Shown: piece by piece, positions 1 to 8,361 of the stretch
Layout: each line of letters opens with the position of its first letter
Numbering within the stretch: the stretch's first letter is position 1
NCBI GenBank assembly: GCA_016716085.1
Contig: JADJWY010000021.1
Location: 1-15,288, forward strand
DNA from: Hahellaceae bacterium
GTDB lineage: Bacteria > Pseudomonadota > Gammaproteobacteria > Pseudomonadales > Oleiphilaceae
Length of the DNA stretch: 15,288 nt
Direction of reading: 5' to 3'
The notes under the pieces: model-generated
Seen by the model: only the letters and a program-made list of their open reading frames with translations
The model's database searches: none
What the model was told of the DNA's origin: nothing
Position numbers and translations under genes: made by a program

Positions 1-114
1 GTTCTTATCCTGCTTCGACATTTCGGCACAGCCAGTCGACCCTAGCAGTATGGCTGTGGCCACTGCGCTGATTGCGTATCGCTGCATACTGTTAAACGTG
101 TTGAAGTTGATCAT
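1..114 (-). CDS. N-terminal part of a small lipoprotein, truncated by the window edge
   Basis: The minus strand has an ATG at 114 preceded by an AAGGA Shine-Dalgarno-like sequence, and the frame stays open for 38 codons to the edge. The peptide has a short N-region, a hydrophobic stretch (about residues 13-25: AISAVATAILLGS) and then STGC at residues 26-29, which fits a signal peptidase II lipobox with Cys29 as the lipidated residue. After the Cys come charged residues (AEMSKQDKN), as in small envelope lipoproteins of the glycine-zipper or OmpA-linked type. The mature domain lies outside the window, so the family cannot be named. A second Met at residue 10 (position 87) is an alternative start. 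The 225 bases between it and the next gene show nothing recognisable. Confidence 0.6.
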   Translation of the reverse strand, partial: MINFNTFNSMQRYAISAVATAILLGSTGCAEMSKQDKN

Positions 115-339
115 AATCGTTCCTTACTGCGGATGTTCTTTAGTTGACTCAACGGCATTTACGCCGGACATATACCGCTGTTTGCCAAACGCCGCGAACG
201 CAGCCGGCGACTGGGTAGACTGCAATGACTCAAAGTATAGTGATTCAACTTTTTACGGTCTGTCTGCTGGCGCACATAGTCGACAGTGGCCAAAAGGTGT
301 AGTCCGTCTCATCAGGCTGCCAACCCTGGTGCGCAACCA

Positions 340-1064
340 CTAGGTGGGATCCCGGGACTCCTGATCCATTATCGTGGCGTAGCTGGCCTTGTCGGCGGCG
401 TAACAAATCACAGTGAAGCGGCCTCGAGGTCGCGCGATCCAGAACCGTGACATTCCCCCGGCTATAGCTAATCAGTTGGCGATTCTGCAGGGCTGTCGCA
501 GCCTTTGGTGACGCCGACTCGACGTACACCCAGCATGTAAGCGAGAAATACGTGCGTGACGTGAAATGAATTGGAATGCGCGATCCTGTGTCATGAGAAG
601 CCACCGCGCGAGACGCGCTTCGAGCATATGATAACTGGCACAGGCTGCGGCCTGCGCAATCTGGCCCACCGTTACATAAAGATAGCGCTTCAGCCTGCGC
701 TCCAGTGCCGGGCTTCGCCCCAGCTCTCCTCGAAAGGTGGCTGCATTCATGCGCAACGCAGTGCCTTCGCCCTGCACCACGGCATGCAGTAGTGATATGT
801 CCACTCGAGTAAGGGTGATGCCAAGCATACCCTCGTCTCCAATCAGCCCCACTTCCAGACTGGCGGGATTTTGCATGGCTTGGTCAGGGAGATAAAACTT
901 TCCGTGGGAAAGTAGACGTGGCGAATACGCTCGCCGGGTTCGCTAAGGATCTGGGCAAATGCCAACTGGACAGGCTCACAGCCTGCCAGCAAGCGACGCT
1001 GATCCCGGCCCGGCAGGGCGGCCAGCAGTTGGTTGTGAGCCGCGGCGGGTTTGGCAATCGTCAA
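340..1064 (-). pseudogene. Crp/Fnr-family transcriptional regulator, broken by frameshifts
   Basis: Pieces of one regulator read in order across three frames of the minus strand. The N-terminal piece contains CEPVQLAFAQILSEPGERIRHVYFPTESFISL, i.e. the start of a cyclic-nucleotide-binding-like beta-roll (key words GERIRHVYFPT). The next piece, after a shift near 890, has LEVGLIGDEGMLG, VQGEGTALRM and ARWLLMTQDR. A shift near 560-580 leads to the HTH end (KAATALQNRQLISYSRG, NVTVLDR), and another near 440 gives the C-terminus (ICYAADKASYATIMDQ) ending at the TAG at 340. The order and spacing match the family of short Crp/Fnr regulators of about 230-240 residues. The TTG at 1064 is chosen because GGGGAG sits 5 bases upstream; a GTG at 1091 is also in frame. 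No intact product is possible as read. The identification of the family is firm; its ligand is unknown. Confidence 0.8.
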
Positions 1065-1443
1065 GTGTACTCCCCTCTTGTTCGAAAACACGGCAAGCCA
1101 TTTACACAGAACCGGTGGAGTAAATCGATCTAATCCGAGTGGCCTGCCGAGAATAGAGCTTCAAAGAATGGAATCAATTGCGGTGGCTGTCTGCGCGCTA
1201 GCGCACTTAGAGGGTGCCGTAGCAAATTAACGCCTTTGGGCTTTCCTGCACGTCGATACAGAACGGATGAGGATCAGAACCATGAGGTAATCCGATAGAA
1301 TTGGCATTGGCCTCATCAAGAACGTGATCCAGACATCTGTGGTGGCTTCGTCCAAATATGGTGCTCTCCAAACCGGAGAGCGTATCCCAGCTCTGGTTCA
1401 CGAAGTTCCTCGCCTGGCAGAAACCAGCCCTGGTCGCATTTGA
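1065..1443. other. Stretch without a supported gene
   Basis: Both strands were read. A minus-strand ORF at 1207-1461 (84 codons) has no ribosome binding site that stands out, no recognisable domain and a composition that does not look selected. Plus-strand frames are interrupted by stops. No RNA gene, repeat or clear promoter was seen. Confidence 0.5.
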
Positions 1444-1536
1444 GACTCTGCGCCAGCTCACTACTGGGCATGCGCTGCCCGCTCGTATGCCAACACGGTA
1501 AAGATCAGCAAGCCACGCGAGCCGTCCACAGCACCA

Positions 1537-1719
1537 ATGTTGATTGGATTTGCCAATGGCATCAACTATGAGCGTTACTTCTGCCAGGTCATTGCGAAAG
1601 AGGAGTCTGGCGCCGGACTAAAGAGATTCCTATTCAATACCGAAAAGCGCTACGACGGACTCTATGACCGCACTACTCCGCTGCTCGAAAAGGAATATTT
1701 CGGAGATCCCCACAACTAG
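1537..1719 (+). CDS. Unidentified small ORF or gene fragment
   Basis: An ATG-initiated frame of 60 codons ends at TAG 1717-1719. The same frame is open upstream to 1444 without a start codon, so this may be the 3' end of a longer, truncated gene of about 91 codons. The peptide is charged and soluble-looking (KEESGAGLKRFLFNTEKRY, TPLLEKEYFGDPHN) with no membrane segment or cysteine motif. I do not recognise a family. No convincing Shine-Dalgarno sequence precedes the ATG. It lies beside a degraded transposase, so a gene remnant is the most likely reading. Confidence 0.3.
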   Translation: MLIGFANGINYERYFCQVIAKEESGAGLKRFLFNTEKRYDGLYDRTTPLLEKEYFGDPHN

Positions 1720-1910
1720 TGCGCACCTGTCGGACCTGAGTGGATACGTACAGATTAACTTTTCTGTAGCTACTTTGCCGCGTTCTTGAGGTTTGTAGAA
1801 GACAAACTCCCAACATCCGCTGTCTTGATATACTGCCTGGACCAGCCGGGGTTAGTCTCCCGTTGATGTAAATACAGCGCGACACGGGTTCGGTCCGTTA
1901 GTTGCTGGTT

Positions 1911-2292
1911 GAGCGCCTTGCGAGCGACTATCCGGTACAGCAAGCGTTGTATGGCTAAGCAGAAGCTGATTCGCTTTATGCCGCTTTTAAAACCTCACAG
2001 CCCGTCGCGCCAGGCCAAGTTGCCAAGGTAGCTGGAACTGCTTGAACAGCTGGGGATAGCCTTGCGGGTGCTGGCAAAGACACTGACCAGCTGGATGGCG
2101 CCCATTCTGGCGATGTGGCGCTTTAGTAAAACGAATGGCATCACCGAGGGCTTCCACAACAAGATGGAAATGATCTCGAGAAGGGCTTATGGTTTTAGGA
2201 ACTTTGAGAATTATCGGTTGAGAGTGCTGACCCACTGCGGGTGGCATTATCAATCGGGTGAACATGAATGCCCATCCCCCGATATGGGGTAG
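1911..2292 (+). pseudogene. C-terminal remnant of an ISL3-type transposase
   Basis: The main frame from 2032 reads LELLEQLGIALRVLAKTL, then SWMAPILAMWRFSKTNGITEG, FHNKMEMISRRAYGFRNF and ENYRLRVLTHCGW. The NGITEGFHNKME and YGFRNFENYRLRV words are characteristic of the end of ISL3-family (IS204/IS1001/IS1165) DDE transposases, including the region of the last catalytic Glu. Upstream, MAKQKLIRFMPLLKPH (from 1951) and ERLASDYPVQQALYG (from 1911) continue the similarity in shifted frames, and a TAG at 2029-2031 interrupts it. The N-terminal zinc finger and the two catalytic Asp regions are absent, so the element is dead. The remnant stops just before repeat copy 1 (2301), which may mark an insertion or recombination boundary. 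The last codons before the stop at 2292 are probably not native. Confidence 0.75.
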
Positions 2293-2300
2293 AGCCCGGA

Positions 2301-2516
2301 GCGTTTGGTCCCAAAATGGTCCCATAGCGGAAGAAAATGCGAATTAATTCAATAGAATCAACGTGTTATGGCGGAGAGCGAGGGATTCGAACCCTGAGCC
2401 ATGCCATTTTGCGCCTCGCCATGCCTCCTAATGCCTTGTATATCAGAGAGTTAAAAAATGAGCCTGGCATTAGAGGGCATCAAAAGGCGTGGGGATGGTC
2501 CCATGGTGGTCCCATA
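2301..2516. repeat. Composite attachment-site-like repeat, copy 1
   Basis: Structure from left to right: two GGTCCCA words at 2307-2313 and 2318-2324, start to start 11 bp; a core at 2369-2395 that on the minus strand equals the 3' end of a tRNA-Ser (T-loop TTCGAAT, then GCTCTCC-G-CCA); an imperfect inverted repeat with arms 2421-2435 and 2466-2480, extended by CGCCT 2412-2416 and AGGCG 2485-2489; two further GGTCCCA words at 2497-2503 and 2508-2514, again 11 bp apart. The same order occurs at 5684-5898 and, without the left iterons, at 10339-10498. Paired arm iterons flanking a tRNA-end core is the plan of a tyrosine-recombinase attP site; that role is inferred. No complete tRNA is present. 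higA ends 25 bp to the right. Confidence 0.8.
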
Positions 2517-2540
2517 AGAAAACTCCAATACAGAAATAGT

Positions 2541-2843
2541 TCAAGCTGCGATGGGCTTGGCTTTCTCTATTCGCGCCCTACGCTTTGGCGTGTTTAGCGC
2601 TTTCCATAGCTCATTTCGCTGCTGTAAGTTCAACCAGAAGTCAGCCGTATTTCCAAAGACCGTGGCAAGCATCAATGCGGTGTCCACCGTGACGGCGCGA
2701 CGATTTGTACACAACTCGTTGACTGTTTTTCGGCTAACTCCCATCGATTCGGCAAGCTGCCCTTGGGTCAATCCCATCGGCACGAGGAATTCCTCTGTAA
2801 TCATTTCACCGACGCTGACGGGTTGTCGTTTTGTGATATTCAT
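2541..2843 (-). CDS. higA: HigA-family antitoxin (XRE-type DNA-binding protein)
   Basis: A 100-residue protein with the family's typical start (NITKRQPVSVGEMITEEFL) and a helix-turn-helix at about residues 25-47 (LTQGQLAESMGVSRKTVNEL), followed by TADFWLNLQ at 67-74, the hallmark of HigA addiction antidotes. HigA neutralises the HigB ribonuclease and represses its own operon. The ATG at 2843 has GAGG upstream and lies 8 bp after the higB stop, so the two are one toxin-first operon on the minus strand, as usual for HigBA. The reading frame is intact. It is the gene closest to repeat copy 1. Confidence 0.93.
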   Translation of the reverse strand: MNITKRQPVSVGEMITEEFLVPMGLTQGQLAESMGVSRKTVNELCTNRRAVTVDTALMLATVFGNTADFWLNLQQRNELWKALNTPKRRARIEKAKPIAA

Positions 2844-2851
2844 AGCTTACC

Positions 2852-3148
2852 TCACCGATAATCGTGGTTATCCAAATAAACGTTCTGAGCTTCACCGCGC
2901 TCCCCCGACCACGCAAAGATCAGCCGCCATTGTTTATTGACGCGAATGCAGTGCTTGCCGGACAGATTTCCTCTCAATTTTTCAAAATGGTTACTTGGCG
3001 GCGAACGCAAGTCTAGATCGCAGGTCGCATCATCTATCAACTGCAGCTTGCGGAAAATCTGGTCCTTAATTTCAGCGGGTAGTCTCTTACTAACCTTGTC
3101 CGCCAGATAAAAGTCTCGCAGCCACCGATCCCGAAAGCTCTGAATCAA
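2852..3148 (-). CDS. higB: HigB-family toxin (RelE-superfamily mRNA interferase)
   Basis: HigB toxins cleave mRNA on the ribosome and are held inactive by HigA. The product, 98 residues from the TTG at 3148, starts MIQSFRDRWLRDFY and carries PPSNHFEKLRGNLSG (about 50-64) and RVNKQWRLIF (69-78), the conserved core of the family, and ends in YLDNHDYR. The TTG is preferred over the in-frame ATG at 3163 because the strong Shine-Dalgarno AGGAGG lies six bases before the TTG and overlaps the codons just after the ATG; family members also begin at this point. The gene is intact, eight bases upstream of higA. Confidence 0.92.
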   Translation of the reverse strand: MIQSFRDRWLRDFYLADKVSKRLPAEIKDQIFRKLQLIDDATCDLDLRSPPSNHFEKLRGNLSGKHCIRVNKQWRLIFAWSGERGEAQNVYLDNHDYR

Positions 3149-3186
3149 AAACAACCTCCTCATCTGTGCATCAATGTAACGTACCT

Positions 3187-3203
3187 GGTTACTTTATACA
3201 ACC
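3187..3203 (-). promoter_or_regulatory. Possible higBA operator/promoter element
   Basis: About 40 bp before higB the minus strand reads GGTTGTATAAAGTAACC, with GGTT/AACC ends around an AT-rich centre containing TATAAA; a TTGTA word is repeated 11 bp further upstream. An operator overlapping a -10 box would suit HigA autoregulation. There is no good -35 hexamer and the arms are only four bases, so this is weak. Confidence 0.25.
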
Positions 3204-3428
3204 ATTCTACAACTATTCCTCGAACCCTCAGCGCTTACTGCCGAGGATAGTGCTTACCCAACGTCAATTGGCAATCTGCCTGAACCGCAAGTATAGATCG
3301 GTCGGAAAATGCATCTAGTTGAAATTCATGGAATAGCCCCTCACACTTTCGCTCATGAAAGAGATGGACACAACGCAGAAGCGATGCCGTGAACCATTTT
3401 ACGGAGACAAACACGAGGATTTCCAATA

Positions 3429-4782
3429 ATGACACCGGTAAAGCGAGGCCGTCACCGCGATCCAATCGACCGCGCCATGGAGCAAGCCCTGATGCTGGGA
3501 AATTTCATCAATTACAACGCATCCTGGTCGTTCACCACGGATCTCGAAGAGCTTGCAAAGCAGATCGAGCAACTCCTGCCGGAGGAAGCTGAACGCGCCA
3601 TCGTACTGTATGAAACCTTTATTGCCGGTTGTTACGAAAAGGCGGAGGAGATCGACGACTCGAGTGGCAATCTGGGGATGTTTGTCGAAAACTTGATGTG
3701 TGGTTGGATAAAAGCACGCCAGGCGGCACAATCCGATAGCGGAAAGACTGCCGAGGATTGTTGGGCTGGATGGACAACGATGATTACGGATTTTGCTACC
3801 AGCTCGAACTGAAGCGGTGAACGTCCGGACAGAAACGGACTATCACACTTCGCTACCGAGGTGCAGAAACGATTCGATTCCGCCAAACGGCCATCAAAAC
3901 TTTGACGAGAACGGGCGTACGCTCCAGGATGTCAGCTACCGCCGACGCTATTGGGGTGGAGTGTTGAAGACCATCTATGCCGCCCAAGGTAATCTGAATG
4001 CCTATGTCGAATTGTGCCGGGAGACCGAACTGTTTCCGGTCGACTGCGAGATCATAGCCGGGATACTGCAAGCCCGGCGTAGACCAGAACAAGCACTCGA
4101 GTGGGTCGAACGGGGTCTCGACCTCGAAAAAGGACACACAAGCGGTCGTGGAGCGAGCTACCAACTGGACGAGATGAAGCGCAAACTCTTAGTCAAGCTG
4201 GGCGACTCCGACGCGGCGCTCGCATCCGCCTGGGCCGAATTCGAGGCTTTCCCGTCCAAGCTGGCCTACGACCTGCTCATGAAGTATGTACCGAAACGAG
4301 AGCGAGCGAAATGGCATACCAAGGCAATGAATACATCGGATCAGGCAGACTTGGACTTTGTGATAGAGCTGTGGCTCGCCACCAAAGAGATAGACCGACT
4401 TGTTGGACGGCTTCGGCGTTCGACCCACCAGGACCTTGAATCCATTAGTCACTACGCCACTGAACCAGCGGCAAAGAAACTGGAGCGGCTCCACCCCGAC
4501 ATCGCGGCGGCGAAGGTTTATCGAGCCCCGGGGATACGCATTCTCAACTCGAGAAAGAGCAGAGACTACGACGCTGCCCTGTCACACTTCAAACAGGCCA
4601 GGCGTTGTTATAAAAAGGTTGGAGACGAGCTCGGCTGGAAAACACTCGTCAACGAGGTTCCACAAATCCATCGTCGCAAAGTGCCTTCATGCCTGGCTTC
4701 GAAAAAGCTTATTCAAGGTAAAGCCCTCGCCGAGTCATCATTTGCCGAACGTACCAAGCGCCGAAAAGAGGCCTGGAATTGA
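3429..4782 (+). pseudogene. DUF6880-type protein, broken by several frameshifts
   Basis: Two long frames overlap (3429-3812 and 3793-4782) and together match one protein of the DUF6880 type, as I remember that family. Recognised stretches include AERAIVLYETFIAGCYEKAEE, FVENLMCGWIKARQA, then RRRYWGGVLKTIYAAQ, PEQALEWVERGLDLEKG, KLLVKLGDSDAALASAWAEF, PSKLAYDLLMKYVPK, ESISHYATEPAAKKLERLHP and YDAALSHFKQARRCYKKVG. The helical, TPR-like pattern (A-L-x-W-x-E-R-G) suggests a repeat scaffold; no enzymatic motif is visible. Frame breaks lie near 3755 (LLGWMDNDDYGFCYQLE continues in another frame), near 3815-3890 (FATEVQKRFDSAKRPSKL in a third frame) and near 4685-4710 (FMPGFEKAY out of frame). Family members are often longer at the N-terminus, so truncation before 3429 is possible. 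Function is unknown. It follows higBA in the same repeat-bounded module. Confidence 0.65.
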
Positions 4783-4893
4783 TGAAGAGAACCTTCCTAC
4801 CAAAGCAAACCAATGCCTTGTGAGAATTACTGGCGGCTGCACCCACTCAGGTCTTCGCTGACTCGCCATAGTCGTGCCCGCCCCGGCGCGAAT

Positions 4894-4899
4894 TATAAT
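4894..4899 (+). promoter_or_regulatory. Candidate -10 box for the downstream zinc-ribbon gene
   Basis: A perfect TATAAT sits about 75 bp before the ATG at 4975 in an otherwise GC-rich stretch. No matching -35 hexamer is seen at 16-18 bp, so it would have to be an activated or weak promoter. Confidence 0.3.
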
Positions 4900-4974
4900 G
4901 CGCGCGGAGATCTGGGGTGAAAACGATCACTTCGGCATTGCCGCTACACCCAATTTAATGGAGTAGGTACCATT

Positions 4975-5544
4975 ATGAGCAACCAAGTTTGCAGCGTCTG
5001 CGGAGCGGCGGTTTCTCCTTGCGACGGGGTATCGGTCGGATACCAGACAGGGACAAAATTTATGTGCTCCCGATGTTACAACGAGTCCGTTGCCGAGCAC
5101 CTAGGACCGACTACGAGCACGTTACTTTCGATCCGCTGACCATCCAGATCTTGATGGTGTCCTTACACCTTCAACTTTCGCACCCATATCTTTAGCGACC
5201 GATTGTCGCTTGAGGCACTCGAGACAGGACCAAAGGATGGCTACGAATTCGCTGTGATCGCAGCGGCGGAACAGGACCTGTTTATCACCTTCAAGACACT
5301 CTTTGAGCGTATCCGGCGAGAGCTAGGTCGCAGGCACATCGAGCCCCAAGGACGCGGCTATCGAATCACCCATGATGATGTAGTCCGCGGGCAGATCACC
5401 GACGAACCCGACAGCGTCGTGCAGATGCCCCGGCTGATCATCGATGGCAAATCTATCACATGGGAGGAGTTGGGTCGTATGGTGGCCCCGAACGCGGGAT
5501 TTCGTTTTAAGCTCGAAATCTTCGACCGCAGCGAAGATAAGTGA
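4975..5544 (+). pseudogene. DUF7713-type zinc-ribbon protein with internal frameshifts
   Basis: From the ATG at 4975 (GGAG 11 bases upstream) the peptide begins with a zinc-ribbon: CSVC at residues 6-9 and CSRC at 31-34, around a PCDGVSVGYQTGTKFMC stretch. This start and the later parts (YEHVTFDPLTIQIL; HTFNFRTHIFSDRLSLEALE; ERIRRELGRRHIEP; VVRGQITDEPDS; LIIDGKSITWEELGRM; FRFKLEIFD) match the DUF7713-type family as I recall it. The continuation leaves the first frame near 5105, changes again near 5150-5165, and returns to the original frame by 5203. The whole span is 570 bp, exactly 190 codons, so the indels cancel. That could mean compensating mutations, or sequencing indels over an intact 189-residue gene. 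The family has no known biochemical role. It is the last gene of module 1. Confidence 0.65.
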
Positions 5545-5683
5545 GAAGACTTCTGACCGGCGGTTGCGGCGGCAAGACCATCGCTGGCCTTCGTCTCGTC
5601 GAGAGGACGGATGGACGTATGCATGGAACTGGTAAATAACTGGAGCGTCACTCCCTCTACCTGTTCCAGGGACAGGTTTCTGC

Positions 5684-5898
5684 GCGTTTGGTCCCAAAAT
5701 GGTCCCATGGCGAAAGAAAAGTCGGATTATTTCAACAAAATCAAAGGGTTATGGCGGAGAGCGAGGATTCGAACCCTGAGCCATGGTATTTTCCGCCTCG
5801 CCATGCCCCCAAATGCCTTGTAAATCAGAGCGTTAAAAAATGAGCCCGGCATTAGAGGGCATCAAAAGGCGTGAGGATGGTCCCATGGTGGTCCCATA
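5684..5898. repeat. Composite attachment-site-like repeat, copy 2
   Basis: Same plan and order as the copy at 2301-2516. GGTCCCA words at 5690-5696 and 5701-5707; tRNA-Ser 3'-end-like core at 5752-5777, one base shorter than in copy 1 (GAGG-ATTCG against GAGGGATTCG); inverted-repeat arms 5803-5817 and 5848-5862 with CGCCT 5794-5798 and AGGCG 5867-5871 outside; GGTCCCA words at 5879-5885 and 5890-5896. Each pair has an 11-bp period. The flanks of copies 1 and 2 differ completely outside these limits, which fixes the unit at about 215 bp. The core-to-core distance is 3383 bp to copy 1 and 4587 bp to copy 3. The helicase gene ends 20 bp to the right. Confidence 0.8.
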
Positions 5899-5917
5899 GC
5901 CCTCGACCAGAATCCTA

Positions 5918-8327
5918 CTACGGAGGTGTTAGAGGGAGGTTCGCCTGGACCTGATCCGGTGCCTCGCCATCAACGATGGTATAGCCAAGTGCCGAATACG
6001 CTTTTTCCCGACGCCCGAACATACGCGTCAGTGTCGGCAGGCGGGTATCGAGGTAATCGTAGATAAGCACCTTGTCTTTGTCTACAGACTGTCGATGGAT
6101 CCGCCCAGCGCATTGCGCGAGCGAGCCCTTCCAGGGGAAATCGGTAGCCCCAAGAACAGAGTATCAAGCCGCGGGAGGTCAAAGCCCTCCCCGATATACT
6201 TCCCCGTCGCAATCAGGACCTGAGTAGTGTCCAGGGCCGCCATGGCGACGTTTCGCTCTTTGACCCCCATCGCGCCTTTAAGTACCTGACAGGAGATACC
6301 CCGCTCTCGAAGCCGATCCGCCAACAGGGAGGCGTGTTCCCGGCGCTCAGTCAATAACAAGGGGTTACGTTCCTCCGATACCGCTGCGACGACATCCTCA
6401 ATGATCAACTGGTTGCGTTCATCGTCCTGTGCCAGCCAGCGGTAAATGTCGACAATATGTGGCCGAGTCCCTAGAGCGGACACATTCGAGGGCGGCAACT
6501 GATGTACACGGCGGACTATAACTCGTTGTTCAAAGTTGTGCCGTTGATCGTCTTTTACCGCGTACCGGATTGGACCGGCTAGCATGATAATCAGCGATTG
6601 ATGGCCATCCTGCCGGTATGGCGTCGCTGTAATGCCGACGATATACTTCGCCCGCACTTCACTGAGCAGTGCCTCATAGCCGGGAGCTGCAATGTGGTGG
6701 CATTCATCCACTATGATCTGACCGTAATCGAACAGCCGAGGATCAACAGAGTTAATTTTTCGGTCGAGCATACTCTAATAGGTCGCAATATCGATCTCTC
6801 CGCTGGGCTTTTTCTTACCACCGCCCATCACGCCAATATCGCAGCCTTCCAGAAACACCCCCAGTCGCTCCTTCCACTGATCGAGCAATTGCCGACTGTG
6901 GACCAGGATAAGCGTATTCACCTTGCGTTTATGGATCAATCTGATAGCCGTCACGGTTTTTCCAAACGCAGTCGGGGCGTGCAGGACACCACACTCGTGT
7001 TTGGCGAGTGCTGATACCGCTTTCGTCTGTTCAGGCCGGAGACTGCCCTTGAACTTCAGTCCCCGTAATCGCTTACCGCTCATCCGCTTATCATCAACGG
7101 TCACCGCAATATGCTGTTCTGTGAGCAATGCCAGCACATCATCCAGACACCCGCGTGGCATAGATAAGCAACCTGCTCGATATGTGCCAAGCTGATAAAA
7201 TCGTGATATGCCCTGTGTGGAAAATCGTAGGGCCTGAGTTTTGAAAAACACCGGATTGGAGAAACTCGCGAGCCGTTTCAGTCGTGCAAGTAATGCTTGT
7301 GGGAGTGTCTCCATCGGGCAGGTACAGAAGATTCGCCAAGAGTGACTTCGATAGCCTTGGGGCAGCCGGTAATAGTGACTTGAGGCACCGGCAGCCCCTG
7401 CTCCCAGGGTTTCTGTGTATCGCGATCAGATGAGCCGGATATCTGCAGGCGGCTCAAACACTGCTCTATCTGTTCCGATTCCATTTTCCTGACACCGGAT
7501 AGGTAGGCGCATTGATCACCGATTGCCTCGAAGTGCACGTCAATGAAGACCGAGTTTCCCGATTGCCTTGGCCCCCGTTGCAAGGGAAGCGCAATCAAAT
7601 TGCCGAACCCACCCTCAGGTAGCATATCCTGGTTAGGAAACAGGCGATCATAGGACTCAAAAGAGAGGCCTGCATGTTGCTCCATCGCTCTGTCCAGAAG
7701 TGCAAATCCCAATCGACGTGCCAGCGCCGCCGGTACCGACTGTATAAAGAACAGCCAGACATGGGCGCCCTCACCGGAGCGGGAACGCTCCACGGAACAG
7801 GGTACGGCATGCTCTTCACAGACACCACGGAAGGCCTGCACCGACTGCTGCCAGTCACTTTTGTCGAAATCCACGGCCAGAAACCAAGTGTGATCGTCAC
7901 GCAGTAACGGATACAACCCTACCGTTTTCTTCCCGGACAAATGCGCATAGACCGCACGATCATCCAGGGGCAGGAACGCCCGGTGGCGACAGTCACCACA
8001 CTTGACCTTCGGTTTATAGCAGATACCCTGGCGCCATTCATTCTCGCAGGCCAGGGCATAACCTTGGCGCCCCTGGCTGTTTTCCCAGCGCAGCGCGTAA
8101 ATGTCCTCCCGCCCGCGAAACAAACTGCGAAACAATGCTATTTTGTCGCCCGTCGACACCGGCACATCGATGGCCGGTATTGTCTGATCGTTTAACTGAT
8201 CCGCTGCAACAAGCTGCCGCTTGCGTTCGAACAACGACTGTTTTTCCAGCTCAAGGGCAAGAAGCCGTGCTTCTATGGCCTCCAGATCTGTCTCTGACAC
8301 TCGCCGTGTTGCTTTTAGGCGGATCAC
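5918..8327 (-). pseudogene. TOTE-type primase-helicase (archaeo-eukaryotic primase plus SF2 helicase), broken
   Basis: One minus-strand coding region of about 800 codons. The N-terminal frame (8327-7278, GTG start) has a likely coiled coil at residues 12-43, a possible Zn cluster C103/C110/C113/H115 (KCGDCRH), a primase-type metal site LAVDFDKSDW (D153, D155) and SRSGEGAHVW (182-191), as in the archaeo-eukaryotic primase domain of TOTE conflict systems. The helicase part (from about 7340) has Walker A APTAFGKT, motif II DECHH near 6708-6695, motif III ITATPYRQDGH, and C-terminal lobe motifs LIATGKYIGEGFDLP and QCAGRIHRQ. Breaks: frame changes near 7315-7340 at the primase-helicase junction, an in-frame TAG at 6775-6777 where relatives appear to have Gln, and a shift near 6130 before motif VI. 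Beyond it the frame reads WKGSLAQCAGRIHRQ to a TAG at 5918. The family is thought to act in anti-phage or anti-plasmid defence. It diverges from hipBA. Confidence 0.8.
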
Positions 8328-8361
8328 TGTCCATTACTAATCCCCAACCCTCAGTAATGAT

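Noticed and set aside
1207..1461. 84-codon minus-strand ORF as a gene
   Set aside because: No ribosome binding site, domain or conserved neighbour; composition is not distinct from chance.
1987..2325. Minus-strand ORF starting MGPFWDQT, with a similar start at 5708
   Set aside because: The shared start is encoded by the left iterons of repeat copies 1 and 2. Downstream the two ORFs are unrelated, and the first lies antisense to the transposase remnant.
2369..2400. A tRNA-Ser gene on the minus strand
   Set aside because: Only the 3' end is present; the anticodon and D arms are missing and one T-stem pair is lost.
3235..3465. 76-codon minus-strand ORF upstream of higB
   Set aside because: No recognisable family, and it overlaps the start of the DUF6880-type coding region on the opposite strand.
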